Program-made: the position numbers and the translations under genes
Shown here: piece by piece, positions 9,869 to 21,792 of the stretch
Numbering within the stretch: the first letter of the stretch is position 1
Layout of the letters: the number at the start of each line of letters is the position of its first letter
The notes under the pieces: model-generated
Databases searched by the model: none
What the model saw: only the letters and a program-made list of their open reading frames with translations
Told to the model about the DNA's origin: nothing
DNA from: Brachypterus glaber
Taxonomy: Eukaryota; Arthropoda; Insecta; Coleoptera; Kateretidae
Length of the DNA: 64,000 nucleotides
NCBI GenBank assembly: GCA_958510825.1
Contig: OY294047.1
Location: 49,769,365 to 49,833,364 of the forward strand
Direction of reading: 5' to 3'

Positions 9869-12177
9869 ATAGATAGATAGATAGATAGATATATTTATTT
9901 ACCAATATAACATGATACATATGAGTACACAGAGTAGGTACCTAGACTATATAAACTTAGTCATGTTACAAGATACGTCTAAAAGAATAATAATTTAAGA
10001 ATAAATAGTTTAAACTATATAATAATGCATCATACATTAATATACATCACAATTAAAATAAGGTTTTAAGTTTGTATTTTTGCATATTATCATATTAACA
10101 CTAAACAAAACGTACATCCTCAGCTGAGTACGGTACCAGTTCAATTAGGTAATTTTTTAGTGTGGTTTTAAAATGATTTTTACTACTAATGCTTAAAATT
10201 GTACGTGGTAGTTTATTATAGAATGTTATACCTTTATTATAGCAGTTATCTCTACTTACATTTATCCTAGAAAATGGCTGATATATGTTTTCTTTTTTTC
10301 TTGTCTCGTACCTGTGAATGTCCTCATTTTTTTTTCAGTTCCATATTTTTTTCCCTAACCAGCATAATTAGGTTAAACATATATAGGGCAGGCACGGTTA
10401 AGATTCTAAATTTTTTAAATAACGGTTTGCATGATTCTCTACTAGGACATCCCACGATACATCTTAGTATTTTCTTTTGTAGTATGAGAATTTTGTCTAC
10501 ATCTGTTGCAGAGCCCCAATGTACGATACCGTAGTTAATTATGGATTGTACAATACCATAGTACATAGTAATCAGTACGTCATTTGATACCGAATTCTTT
10601 ATTTGTCTAAACAAAAAATAGGCGGAGCTTAGCTTATTACACAAATACTCTATTTGAGGCGACCAGGTGAATTTTTGATCTAGATACAACCCTAAAAATT
10701 TTGTACATTTTTGTTGACATATAGAGTTATTGTTTATTTTTAAATATAGGCTACTATTTATGGAAGTATTTTTTGTACAGAAGTGTATAAAACATGTTTT
10801 TGAGCTGTTTATCTGGAGGCCATTGTTTTTGCACCAAGAATGCATTTCGTTTATGGCAGTTTGTGCCAAATTTCGGGTGGCATCCAAGTTGGAATCTGCC
10901 ACCATCATTTTTGTGTCGTCTGCAAATATTAGTGTTTTGCCTTTTTTATTGCAGTTTTGCGTCAAATCATTAATAAAACACAAAAATAATAGCGGCGATA
11001 GGATTCCTCCCTGGGGTGTCCCTACATTTGAGCTGTTCAAATTTGAGCTGTGCTGACCGATAACAACTTTTTGCTGCCTATTGGACAAAAATGATTTGAT
11101 CCACATATTAGAGACTCCTCGAACGCCCATCGAATCTATCTTGTCCAATAAACGATCATGAGGTACAAGATCGAAGGCTTTCGTTTGGTCAAAATAGATT
11201 CCAATGATTTTAAGTTTTTTATTTAAACATTCTTGGATATAAGAGATTCCATCATTTAGAGCAGTGAAGGTTGACCTTTTTTTTCGAAAACCGTGCTGGG
11301 CGGGGGTTATTAGATTATTTATTTCTAAAAAGTCGTAAAGTCTTACAAAAAAGGCATATTCCACTATCTTACTGAAGTGACTTTGGACCGAAATTGGCCT
11401 ATAGTTGGAAATATCCTTCCTTGAGCCTTTATTTTTAAATATTGGGCATACCTTTGACTGCTTTAAAGATGTAGGAAATACACCCTCTCTGAAGGATTGA
11501 TTTATTATAAGGGAAAGTGGTTCACTTATTATATCACATACTTCTTTTATTACTTTACCAGGTATTTCATCTAGACCGCTTGATTGCTTTTTACACACCT
11601 TTTTTATTATAATTTCGATTTCAGAGGGGGTTGTGGGTGCTAGAAATAATGAGTTTTTAATACTACTTTTATGTGTTATGTTTTTTGACTCAGATACTGC
11701 GTTTAGTCCTATATTTATAAAGTGTTCGTTAAACAGGTTACATATAATCGTAGGATCAGTAATTATTTTATTCTCTTTCTCTAGCTCTATTTTATTATTT
11801 CTATTTTTGTTTTGGTTTATTATTTTCCAGCTTTCCTTAGATATGTTCTCCGCATTTATTAAACGTTTATCATTATATGTGCGCCTAGCGTTGTTAATTT
11901 GTATTTTACATTTGTTTTTTAATTTTATTAATTTATTATGATATAGTTCACTTTCAATGTGATTATCTAGTGATGCCATCTCAGATAACAAATTTAAATT
12001 TTCTGTTAGATTTTTATTAATCCAAGGAAGCTTTTTTTGTTGCTGAATTTTAATTTTATTTATGGGAAAGCAGTTATTAAAAATAGTGGTAAATTTTGAA
12101 TAAAATAAATTGAAATTATTATCAGTGGTGTCATTATTATTAAATTCCCATTCAGAATTTTTTACTGCTATAAATCA
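9869..12177 (-). mobile_element. 5'-truncated non-LTR retrotransposon (CR1/jockey-like)
   Basis: The element runs on the minus strand from a truncation near 12177 to a microsatellite 3' tail of TCTA units at 9869-9892 (seen as AGATAGAT on the plus strand), preceded by a 3' UTR of about 200 bp. Tails of short tandem units rather than poly(A) are usual for CR1- and I-type LINEs. The endonuclease domain and ORF1 are missing. No clear target-site duplication is visible. Confidence 0.85.
10101..12174 (-). pseudogene. LINE ORF2 reverse transcriptase, frameshifted
   Basis: The frame is open from 12174 with no start codon (5' truncation); from the first Met (11991) 555 residues follow. Reverse transcriptase motifs appear in order: NYRPISV (196-202), HGFRKKRSTF (233-242), IYFDQTKAFD (265-274, catalytic Asp), GTPQGGILSPLLF (324-336), FADDT (356-360, catalytic Asp pair), KFLGLYLD (431-438) and an INYGIVHWGS thumb/connection segment (485-494). 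The frame stops at 10324-10326 right after a run of nine A on the coding strand. One base fewer would continue for about 75 residues to a TAG at 10101, with the usual LINE C-terminal features (TFYNKLPRTI). The single indel in a homopolymer may be a real mutation or an assembly error. Confidence 0.85.
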
Positions 12178-12922
12178 ATTTATTAAAAAATATCGATGAT
12201 GTCCTTACATTATAACAGATAACAATAATTTATTTTATTATAAGCTGTCTAATACATCCTTCTATTTTTTATTTTTAAAGTTTATTACATTTTCATACAA
12301 TAAAATAGGTACCTAGGTATATAACTACTATTTAGGAAATAATAAAAATATAAAATAATGTCAATATTAAAAATTAATATTTTTTTATAATAATAGATTA
12401 ATACCTATAATTATGGCTACTGTATAATTAAAGGTCATAAAAATCACATTAGAAAAATCATAAATAATTTTATAGTAATTTTTAAAAATATTTTAAATAT
12501 TTTAATATTATGCTAGGTAATATTTAATTAAAATAATCATAAAAATTTAATTAAAAATATCATTTTATGTACTATTATTTATAGTTTAATACACGTGCCG
12601 TAAATTTATAAATATTACTTCTTTTATGTTTTCACTTTTTTGGAATTGATGATTCAAAAGAAAATAAAAAATCTGAGCAAGTTTGAAACGTATATTTTTG
12701 GATATTATGCACTTTAAAATTTAAAATTCAGTTAGAGTATCACTTGGTACATTGTATTTACAGGTAATAATATTATTTTAAATTCACATTACCATCGAAT
12801 TTTATCGAATATCGTCAACCATGGACGTTTCGAGGTTCACATCGGCATAAATAATCTCAATTCGAAACAATTGAAGTACAAAACGAAGGGATCTGTATAA
12901 AAACTTTTGCACTATAACAACA
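12178..12922. other. AT-rich spacer
   Basis: Long A/T-only stretches with no ORF, tandem repeat or inverted repeat that can be supported. Confidence 0.5.
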
Positions 12923-13416
12923 TTTTTTCACTACTAGCTTTAGAACATACCATTATTTATCATGTTTTCAGATTGTGAAATCAATGTTCTTTACCTATAG
13001 CAATAATAATTTTTTCTCTCCTAATAGGAGTAAATTTTATAAAAAATTGATATCTGCCACTTGATAGTCCTTGAGTTACAAAGACATGTCATTGCTAATA
13101 ATTTTTAATGGACAAAATGCAACAATATTTTGCCATTGGATAAAAAATGAGCATGGCAAATATTATACAAATTTAATTATAATAGTATATAACACATTAT
13201 TCAGTAAATAAACAACTTACCGATGTTTTTACACATTTTAAAAATATCAAAATGCCACCCACTAGAACTATCAAGTTTATATATTTGTTTTTAGAAATGA
13301 CAATTTTAAAGGCTACTTATTTTTGCTCGGTTAATTAAGATCCAGCAAACATTTTAGTTTATTATTGATATAAAAATGTTAAATAATAAGAATAAATGGG
13401 CTAGTAGTGAAAAAAA
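12923..13416 (-). mobile_element. Element bounded by TTTTTTCACTACTAGC inverted repeats
   Basis: TTTTTTCACTACTAGC at 12923-12938 is repeated as its complement at 13400-13416. The interior (for example TGCAACAATATTTTGCCATT and TCCAGCAAACATTTTAGTTT) recurs in opposite orientation at 23024-23310. It is non-coding. Confidence 0.6.
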
Positions 13417-13419
13417 TAA

Positions 13420-13580
13420 TATATAAACCACGGTGAAGAAGACTATTAGACTCGTTTAGACTTTTTTGACTTTTTGGACTCGAGACTATTATAACCTCGC
13501 ACTCTTAAATCCCTCGCTGCTACGCAGCTCGGGATTTAATACGCTCGGATATAAAAATTGTCTTCTCTACCTTGGTATAT
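13420..13580. mobile_element. Short MITE with GTAGAGAAGAC-type ends
   Basis: The ends read ATAAACCACGGTGAAGAAGAC and, reversed, ATACCAAGGTAGAGAAGAC. The GC-richer core contains the hairpin-prone stretch AAATCCCTCGCTGCTACGCA. A second copy at 22903-23023 lacks a roughly 40-bp insertion of GTCTAAAC/AGTCAAAA-like sequence present here. Confidence 0.55.
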
Positions 13581-14175
13581 AAAAACTATTATGTACTAGT
13601 ATAGAGCTCCGCATTACTTTTTTTAATGTTTCGTAACAAATGCACTTTTAACAATGTTATTATATAAATTTTAAAATAATTTGAGAAAGAGACAATGGAA
13701 GAAGCTGTTTGGTGTATTACAGTATAAAATTTGTATAAAATAAATTGATAAAAATAAAGAGATTTTTTATGACCCAAGATATTTGATAGAAGATAAAAAT
13801 TTTGAGCTATTCGATAATATTTCTATTGAAAATTACCGAGATTTTGGAGATTTGATATTTTTGAAATTTTTGTAATTTTTGAGATTTGTATATAATTTTA
13901 CCATAGCATATACTATGGCTTCAAAAAGATTTGGAAACTACCAAATTTATTACAAAAATAGCATCCAATTTAGTTCTTGTACTCGGCCCTTCAGTTCAAT
14001 AATATAATTATGAATTTATTTTATCGATTAAAAGAAAATTACATTTCTCGTCGACATTGAAGAAAATTGCTCAAGTATAAATGCATTTGACCAAACTGGG
14101 AGGACTAATCATTTTTTACTGATACACATTATACGCAATGTTTCAAAATTCCCACCGGAAATATTACCAGTACTA

Positions 14176-14948
14176 GTCTAAGAGCTGGTGACAATTTTTA
14201 TTTCTTTATTTGCTCCTGGCTGAATTTTATATATGTATTTAAATTAAGCTATTTGTCAGTCGCCAGGCCCTAGATCGGGTTCCTTTGAGTGCTAGAAGCT
14301 CCAAAGAGGTGGTGAAATGGGGTTACGAAAAATATATTTTTAACTTACGGAGTCAAATCACATTACATTTTTGTTTCCTCTTACTATTCTACTTAATTAA
14401 GCATCCCCTAAGTACAGGACTTGTGTGGGATAGTAGTAGAGGGAACCAGGGAACCACCGGCTTTAATTGATTTTCGAACCAATTTATAGGGAGTGTCCGC
14501 TTCACTTACGCCTTCGCCAAATTTCAATTATTAATTAACTGAAAGAGGCAAATCGGCGCCGGTGAGAATCGAACTCACGTTATTTGGGTAGTAGTAGTAT
14601 ATGTCAGTACCGAGGTCAGTTCTATTAAGTTTCTTTTCATTTCTTTAAGAAATTGAGTATCACATATGCCAGGCAATTTTTAAAGACTGTTCTCACCCCT
14701 TGGCACCAGAATTATTGTGTGTAACTTTGAAAATATCTTAATCTGAATGTAATAAATGTAATGAATATGACACGGCAAATAGATTTATTGGTAGCCATTG
14801 CCACAGCTTTTGGAGCTTCTAGCACCCAAAGGAACCGGATCCTGAGCCTAGAAATTTGGAAATAGCTTAATTTAAATGTACTTTAAGACATGTATCAAAT
14901 ACAGCCGGGAGAAATTAATGAAATAAAAATGGTCACAAGCTCTCCGAC
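14176..14948. mobile_element. TA-type element with long TIRs, interrupted by a SINE
   Basis: The left end GTCTAAGAGCTGGTGACAAT and the reversed right end GTCGGAGAGCTTGTGACCAT begin arms of about 170 bp or more, sharing TTTATTTC, a TCCCGGCTG-like block, AAATTAAGCTATTT and GCTAGAAGCTCCAAA. The left flank is TA. A related full copy lies at 38504-39590. There is no ORF. Confidence 0.65.
14353..14625 (-). mobile_element. tRNA-derived SINE, copy 1 (nested)
   Basis: On the minus strand the tRNA-like head carries the B box GTGAGTTCGATTCTCACCGG. The body has TTAATTAATAATTGAAATTT, CGAAGGCGTAAGTGAAGCGG and ACACAAGTCC, and the tail ends in an AATGTGAT remnant. The same order is seen in copies at 22145 and 43708. 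The A box is diverged. It is inserted inside the element at 14176-14948. Confidence 0.75.
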
Positions 14949-15685
14949 TGTAATATTATTACTATAGTAATAATACACAAAACACCAAATGCGAGAATAA
15001 TTCGACTTTTATTATAAAAGTTTATAAGCAAATCTGTTTTATTTTTTTTACTTTTATTTTTGTTTATATATAAACAACATAATTTTAAATGAACATAAAA
15101 CGCGTTGGACTTTTGGCCTAAATGGCCTGTTAATAGCTGAAAACAAAACAAACAACAAAACGCGTTTGTCCGCAAAATCAAAATTTCACGAAAACCCCCT
15201 GACCTCCACTGGTTTCCTTAATCCCAAAATCAATACTCTTTTCTTTAAATTTAAAAATGGCATATAAAAAAGGCAACGCCTATTTTCGGGTTTTACAGAT
15301 TTGACTCTTCCCTCGGTAAATCAATGAATCATAAATTGTAGATGGTTTTTTCATTTGCGAGTTATTTAAGGTAGTACCTTTTAAAATAAACTCCCTGTAT
15401 AGTCAGTCCATGGTTATAGTTTAAGGAATAGGCCTTAAATTATTTGTTACAAATATTTCTAATTTCTAAAAAGAAAGTTTAAAAAAAATGGTTCTACTTA
15501 ATAGAAATACTATTTTTGGAAACTCTGTAGTTATGGAAGTAGTAATAATTTAAGATTACGAATATTAAATCAAATAATAAAAAAAAAAACAATAAGTACT
15601 TAAAGGATATAAACGTGATCAGTTCCTCATTATGGAGATTTAAACCAGTAAAATAAAACAAATAAAACATTACTCAACGCATTAA

Positions 15686-16150
15686 CCCTTTGTTGACGGA
15701 CGGTACTCTGAAGAACCGATTTTTTGTTAAATCATATAAATTCCCTATTACCTTAAAAGCTTCTTATAGCCTACCGGTACTATCAAGTCCTCTTTGAATA
15801 GTTGATATAACCTATTCACAGCAATATGGCAACACTATACAACACAATATCATGATTTTTATAGTCTTGCAGTGACAGTTGGCGTTTTTATAGTGAGTTG
15901 GTTTGTTTTTTTTTTGTATATTTTTTTTATTTACTTGTGTGAAGTTTTTGGTAAGTAAGGCATTATTATTCACCTGTGGGGACGTTCATAATCCTACAAA
16001 ATGACTTGTTTTTTTTTTTTTTTTAAGGGGATGGACCTACTGCTTTAATTTGCCTACCTTCTTCAACGTGCTCAACTCAAAATTTTTTGGAAAGCTTGGA
16101 GCAAAAAAAAAATGTAAAATAATCGTATTGATTAGTCAGGCAACAAAGGG
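15686..16150. mobile_element. piggyBac-like MITE
   Basis: The ends CCCTTTGTTG and CAACAAAGGG are exact complements, flanked by TTAA on both sides (15682-15685 and 16151-16154), the signature of piggyBac-type insertion. The subterminal TACTCTGAAG/ACCGATTTTTTGTTAA block is shared with the copy at 52586. It is 465 bp and non-coding. Confidence 0.85.
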
Positions 16151-16321
16151 TTAATGGAATTATGTAATTTAGGAAACAAAAAATTCCCAACTAAAGACTG
16201 CGATTTTCGCAACTTTTTACTCAAGATTCCAATTCTCTCAGCTGTTTACCCAAGATTGAGATACTTCCAACTTTTCCAACTAATTTTATAATATAATAAT
16301 AATTATAATTATAATAAATTA

Positions 16322-16380
16322 TTAAATATATTTATATTTATATTTATATTTATTTATTTATATTTATATTTATTTAATTT
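16322..16380. repeat. TTTATA low-complexity tract
   Basis: Imperfect TATTTA/TTTATAT hexamer repeats. Confidence 0.7.
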
Positions 16381-16559
16381 ATTAATACACATTTATTATT
16401 AGTTTCAGAAATAAATTTAATTCAAACTTTTTTGTTTCCATTTTGCTTTCCCATTTTAAAAATGGAGAAAGCCTTATATTCTTGCAAAAAGTTTCAATTT
16501 TTTTTGCGTATTTTTCGTTTTATGACGTTTTATGTCGATATAAATCAATTTCGAGCACA

Positions 16560-17265
16560 AAAAAATTGTTGGTCGATCGGTCGGTCGGTCGGTCGTTATG
16601 TCCGGGAAATTTTATGTGTACGATAACTTAAAAACGTTTTAAGCTAGAGACTTGAAATTTGGCATACAGGTATGTTACCAAAAGTTCTCGCTTGGGATTA
16701 TTTTTGGTGATAATTGGTGTACGGCAAGGGAAAAAAGACACTTTTTTACAAAGAAATAGAAAACTGCTATAGGTATAGGGTTTTTGAAGGGTAAAATTGA
16801 ATCTGATAAGAAAAAATTTTCACCCCTACGATGAGGGGGTAAATATTTTTAAATATTTTCAATGTTTTCGTCAAAATTGGTATATAGGGGTCGACGGATC
16901 TGAATCTGATAATAACATTTTTCTAATTTCACTCCTTAAGGCCCCCCCCCCTGTTTTCGTGAAAATTGTTGTATTGGGGTTTTCGAGGTTGCTGAAAATG
17001 AATCTGATAATAAAAAAATTCTAACTCCACCCCTTGAGGTGCGGGGGTAGTTTTCTGGAAAATTGCTATATTGGGGTTTTTTAAAGTGGCTAAAACTAAA
17101 TCCCAAAATAACATTTTTCTAAATCCACCCCCTGAAGGACGGTGAGTAGTTTTCGTGAAAATTGGTATATTGGGATTTTTAAGGTCGCTGAAAGTGAATC
17201 TCATAATAAAAAATCCATTTCACGCGCGGAGTTGAAGAATGGGAAAGCTCTTTTACTAGGCGGTG
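16560..17265 (+). repeat. Repeat with four to five ~95-bp tandem modules
   Basis: It starts with a GGTCGGTCGGTCGG tract, then GATAACTTAAAAACGTTTTAAGC and GGCATACAGGTATGTTACCA, both shared with the element at 171-910. Modules starting near 16880, 16969, 17066 and 17164 repeat a TATATTGGGGTTTT line, a GCTGAAAATGAATCTGATAA line and a CCACCCC line, spaced about 90-98 bp. No terminal repeats or flanking duplication are found. Short ORFs here are fortuitous. Confidence 0.65.
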
Positions 17266-18180
17266 TATTTTTTATTTCTGCCAACTACACAGACACATTT
17301 TTTTTTTAAATTAGGTATTGTGAAAAAAATTTCAAAAATTTATTACTGCTCCGGTAAATTTACTGTTCCGTGTATCATACACGGTGTATAAAAAAAACTT
17401 GCTAAAAATTGTTTTTTTCTCACGGTAACTTTAATCTTAATTAATAAAAATAAACGATTACATATTTTTGTAATTTGAGACTTTTATATTTACATAACTG
17501 CAAAATTATTTAAATTTTATATATCCGATATATTATATATAGATTAGTTAATTAGCTAATTAGTATTCTGATTTTTTTTTATAAAATAAAGATTTTTGTC
17601 ACATCTAATGTAAAATAAATATATATAGTTATATTGGTTTTACTTTCTCCAAGGAAAGTCTTGTTATTAAAAATATGTTAAGAAATATTTATTACTTTTT
17701 TTCTCGACGTTGTATAGGTATACAAAAAAAAACATGTAAAAAAAAACATGTCACGGTAAGAATGCTTTAAGCTAGACTTAAAATATAAAATAGAGGCAGC
17801 CGCCCATTATATAAAGTTCTCGGCTCTGGGGTTTGTTTCTGTCGGGGTGGAGCAAAGGGGTCAAAAGGGGATAAAAACCATGTTTTTATTTCTATTTTAA
17901 TAGTTATATTTTGAAAAAAAAAATGCAGTTTATTTGAAATAAAAAAATATCCAATTTGTACTAAAATAAATACTAAGATTTATCAATATTATAAAAAATA
18001 TTATTTTAATAATTTATTAATTTAAAGATTAAAATAAAAAAAAAACAATTGTTTAATTTTAAATTTGATAAAGAGAAATTAAATTATGAATCTAGAAAAA
18101 TATAAATATTATTAAAATTCAGAAAAAATACTCACTTTGTATGGAAAAAAATATTAACTTAAATAATCACAAAATACACA
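17266..18180. other. AT-rich spacer
   Basis: No coding sequence or structured repeat is seen apart from a short fragment near 17750 that resembles the AAGAACGCTTTAAGCTAG block of nearby repeats. Confidence 0.45.
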
Positions 18181-18560
18181 AAAATATATCACAGAAAGTC
18201 TTTTAAATTGGCTAAGTTTGTGGCTAGACGGTTTGACAGCACGCGTAGATATAACTTTTAGAACAGGCGGCAAAAGAAGATATATATGTATAGACGATAA
18301 GTGAAAATTAGAAAAAAAGTGGCCACCAAACCCGATTCAAATCGTCGCCAGTCTGTCTGGTTTTGCACGCCACTCTTATTATATACAAGCATTAAGAAGC
18401 CCGACCAGATGTCAAGGTTAAGAAGAAGATAATTTTTCTTCTTCTCAGCCAGACTCTTTGGCTGGTGGATATTGCCGCGAGGAGTTATGAGTAACTCGGA
18501 AGACTAACTGTCTTATTTAAAATTTCTCCTCCACCACTAGTTGCAACTAGTTAACTTTGT
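18181..18560. other. Locally GC-richer unannotated stretch
   Basis: Compared with its flanks this block has many more G/C bases and CpG dinucleotides (for example ATTCAAATCGTCGCCAGTC and TTGCCGCGAGGAGTTATG). It has no long ORF and no match to the repeats in this window. It could be a promoter or untranslated exon of a gene outside the window, or an unrecognised element. Confidence 0.3.
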
Positions 18561-18927
18561 TGTTTTTTTTTTTGTAATTATCTTAAAATATAAGTTTTTT
18601 TTTTTAAATATCATACAAAAATATTAAAACACACTAAAATCAAAATTTTGGAGTTGATAATATCATTTTTTGTGTAGTTTTATTTAACGTTTTATGTGGT
18701 TTTTAAATTTTTCTTCTATTGAGAATACAATTTATGTATGCTGTACTGAAAGTGAAAATACCTTACCCCTACGATGGTTTTTTTACTCCTCTTTTCTCTA
18801 ATGTAAAATAGAGCTTATTGTTTGCTTTTTAACTTATAAAATATAATTTATTTGTGGATTAATACGTTATAATTAAGAGGTATGTGTATTAAATATAAAT
18901 TATATTATCTCCCTAAATATCAATTCG

Positions 18928-19081
18928 TGATACTAGGTTAGGTACCGGTGCTTTTTTTACTCATATTAATCCCAATTTTTGGAAAATGCAACTCCTGCTA
19001 AAGCAGTCGTTGCATTTTCGTCATTGGGATTAATATTCGTAAAATTTATGTAAAAAACCACCGATACCTAACCTAGTATCA
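18928..19081. mobile_element. Palindromic MITE with TGATACTAGGTTAGGTA ends
   Basis: The arms TGATACTAGGTTAGGTACCG and (reversed) TGATACTAGGTTAGGTATCG continue with few breaks to a central AATGCAACTCCTGCTAAAGC hairpin, so the whole 154 bp folds back on itself. Confidence 0.7.
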
Positions 19082-19149
19082 CTTATGATATTATCCCTGA
19101 AAATGATAACAAAATTACGACCAAAACAAAAATGTAACCCCCTTTGGCC

Positions 19150-19330
19150 CCCTCCCCCCCCAACCGATTTTTTTCAAATACGGACTTGTCCAAGATAATA
19201 CATCTGCATACCAAATTTTAAGTCGCTAGCTTAAAGCGTTCTTAAGTTATCGTGGATACAGACAGACAGACCGACAGACAGATAGACAGACAGACAGACT
19301 AACAGACACACATACTTTTTTCAGGAAAAA
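19150..19330 (-). repeat. Dispersed repeat fragment with CAGA tract
   Basis: Read on the minus strand, a GTCT-rich tract is followed by GTATCCACGATAACTTAAGA and ACGCTTTAAGCTAG, the same order as in the element at 171-910 (near 367-400) and at 16560. The plus strand shows CAGA units at 19258-19304. Confidence 0.6.
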
Positions 19331-19639
19331 ATAAGATGATTTAAGCAAAAAAAAATTATAATTTTTTTTCCATCACAATACAGGGTTCCTAGAAATTTTA
19401 TATTATGCGTTTGACGAATAAATCTCTAGCTTGCTATGCAAATTCCTTATCTTCTTTTAGCATGAAAAAATGTCATAATATATTATCTCTTCTTCGAAAT
19501 TATTTTCTTGTTAATTTTATTTACGGGGCTAGTCCCTGCGTAAGATGAGATAATAAACTTAAATAAAAAATATTTGATTAAAATAATAATATATTTTCAT
19601 TATAATAAATAATTATAATTAATATTACTGTAAAAATAT

Positions 19640-19990
19640 ATTTTAAAATATACTACTGTTTTTTAAAATTTATTATTACTTTTAAAGGTATTAATTTTTC
19701 ATTTTTTTTTCTTAAAATATGCGATTTTTAACAATTTTTTTTTCTAAAATTTTATTTATATCATTTAAAATTAGTTTAAAAGTATAACTGACGTGTTTGA
19801 AATAATGAAATAATAATAATAATGAAATAAACCATTTTTCAAAAACTGTAAGATTTTGTTTAAGTAATACGTGTGCATAAAAGCTTTTTAATGACCCCCA
19901 CCATTATGCTCCCTAAACATATAAAATATAAACAAAAACGATATTTGGGTTATCTTAAGTCGTTCAAAAATTAAGAGGGGGCGGACTTTA
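19640..19990 (-). repeat. Degenerate fragment of the 41374-type TA element
   Basis: It shares TCATTTAAAATTAGTTTAAA and a TCGTTCAAAAATTAAGAGGG end-like stretch with the element at 41374-42096. The outer CAGTGTGGTCC end is missing. Confidence 0.4.
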
Positions 19991-20235
19991 GAAATCTACT
20001 GTAGATGAAAAATGTATAAAAAAACATGTCACGTTGGTTTTTAAAGTATTTAAATAACTATATAAAAATATAAAAAAAAATAATTTTGGGAGAACTGTTC
20101 CTACAGTTTTTGTTTTAAATATTTTTTTCAGCAAATCAGCATCCAAAAATCTATTAAAATGCACTTTAAAATCTAAGACAGGTTTTTCGTCGCACCCTGT
20201 GTAATAATAAAAATAGGTGTAGCTATATACTGTGT

Positions 20236-20372
20236 ATTTCAGATTATACAAAACAGAGAAAACGAAGATAGAACGATCAGATCAAGGCTGACGTGGGGAG
20301 ACGGTCCGTGCGATGCTCTGTATTTTATTAAAAAAAACACACGTCAGCCTTGATCTTTGTTTTATACGTTTT
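20236..20372. repeat. Foldback, AGATCAAGGCTGACGT arms
   Basis: AGATCAAGGCTGACGT (20280-20295) and its exact complement (20341-20356) enclose a GC-richer loop; weaker pairing of TATACAAAAC/GTTTTATA extends outward. Confidence 0.6.
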
Positions 20373-20425
20373 GTTTACTTTCAAACGGGCGGTATAGTTG
20401 TATTAAAGTTGCAAGTGACTTACAA

Positions 20426-20573
20426 AACAACTTTACACTACGATATTTCAAGAACGCTTTGACACAGACTCTTAAAATTTGGAATAAAGATTTTTTAAGT
20501 AGTAAAAAAACATTGTTTCTAATAAAAAGTCTATATGTCAAAGCGTTCTTAAAATATCATAGTGTAAAGTTGT
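20426..20573. repeat. Foldback, AACAACTTTACACTA arms
   Basis: Arms of about 38 bp (AACAACTTTACACTACGATA, then AAGAACGCTTTGAC) pair with the complement at 20536-20573 with two mismatches. The ORF that spans both arms (20357-20665) is a by-product of the repeat. Confidence 0.65.
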
Positions 20574-21792
20574 TTCGCTTGCTTGCTTTGTTTGGTTGTT
20601 ACTATTCACAAGGATTAATCAGTGTAACCTCAGTTTTTTACAGGTTGTTAACAGCATTTGCATGAATTACTGTCAAATTGCATAAAATATTGACCGACAG
20701 CTTAAAATTAATTGTAAAAAAAGTAAGCCCAAACTTTTAGCAAATTACAAAAAATACACGAACCAATATTAGCAAACAAAAATAAAATCTCTTTTTAGAT
20801 TATTTTTTTCTTTTCACAGGGTTAAATTACAATTTATACCATTGCAGAATATAGTTAGAATTTATGTCAATTGATAAAATATGCGAATTAATTTCTTGTG
20901 AATATGCCTTTATAATTCTTCGCTAAAAAAGAAGAAGATCATCATTATATCCCTCTCTTAATTTTTTTTTAGCTACTTTGGCTAAACAAACATTTACACT
21001 GTAAATTTTACAGTCGGCTGTAATGTTCGTTCAGGATCCCCTGAAATGTACAGTTAAAAAAAACAAGATTGAAAATTTAGTTGCGTAAATTTAATAATTA
21101 CAATACAAACAAAGCCGTTGTCATGTTGAAAATATTTGTCAAAATTACTTATAATAATTAGAAATGCGTTAAAAAATGTTAAGAAATCTCAAACTATTAG
21201 TATATTGGAAGCAGGATGTAAGGTGATTGTGGCTAGTGATCTCTATAGAGACTTTTAATTGTGGCAAGGTTATTAAGTGTTTCGGAGAGTTGTGTTAAGA
21301 TCATAAAAAAAAGAATAATGGTTAAGATTGAAGAAAAAATAGATGGGGGAGGAAAGAGCGTGCAGACTCGGAAAAAAAGAAGAAAGCAAATGAAATACAA
21401 GATGAAAATTTACTTAATTATTTGAGAGAATACCATTTACAAGAAGAGGTGCATGCATCGATAGTTCCAAGATTAAAAAAGCGAAAAAAAATCTCCGAAA
21501 AAACCTTTTTTTAAACGAAAATCATAATTTTCATAAGTTATATGTTTGGTTAGTAGAGTTCAAATTTTTATTTTTTCATAAGATTTACTAAATATTGTGT
21601 TTTAATTTTTGATTAGATTAAACATTCTAAATGTTTGGAGTCCAAGTTTGCCAAAGAAAATATGTTGCCACAAAAGTCTGCTGAATTAAAAACAATGATA
21701 ATAAAAATAAAAATATATAATTATATTTTTTTTTAGATTGTTATAGAATTTCTTAGGTTTGATGCTTGATTTCATTGTTTGTTAATATACTA

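Noticed and set aside
10730..11941. Plus-strand ORFs over the LINE
   Set aside because: Antisense shadows of the reverse transcriptase frame.
12923..13416. CACTA (EnSpm) transposon from the CACTACTAGC ends
   Set aside because: The inverted repeat extends outward into TTTTTT/AAAAAA, so CACTA is not the terminus and no 3-bp direct duplication is present.
16432..16631. Two overlapping short ORFs with SVGRSVGR-like repeats
   Set aside because: They are translations of the GGTCGGTCGGTC tract in a dispersed repeat.
20357..20665. 102-codon ORF on the plus strand
   Set aside because: It spans both arms of a foldback repeat and has no recognisable domain.
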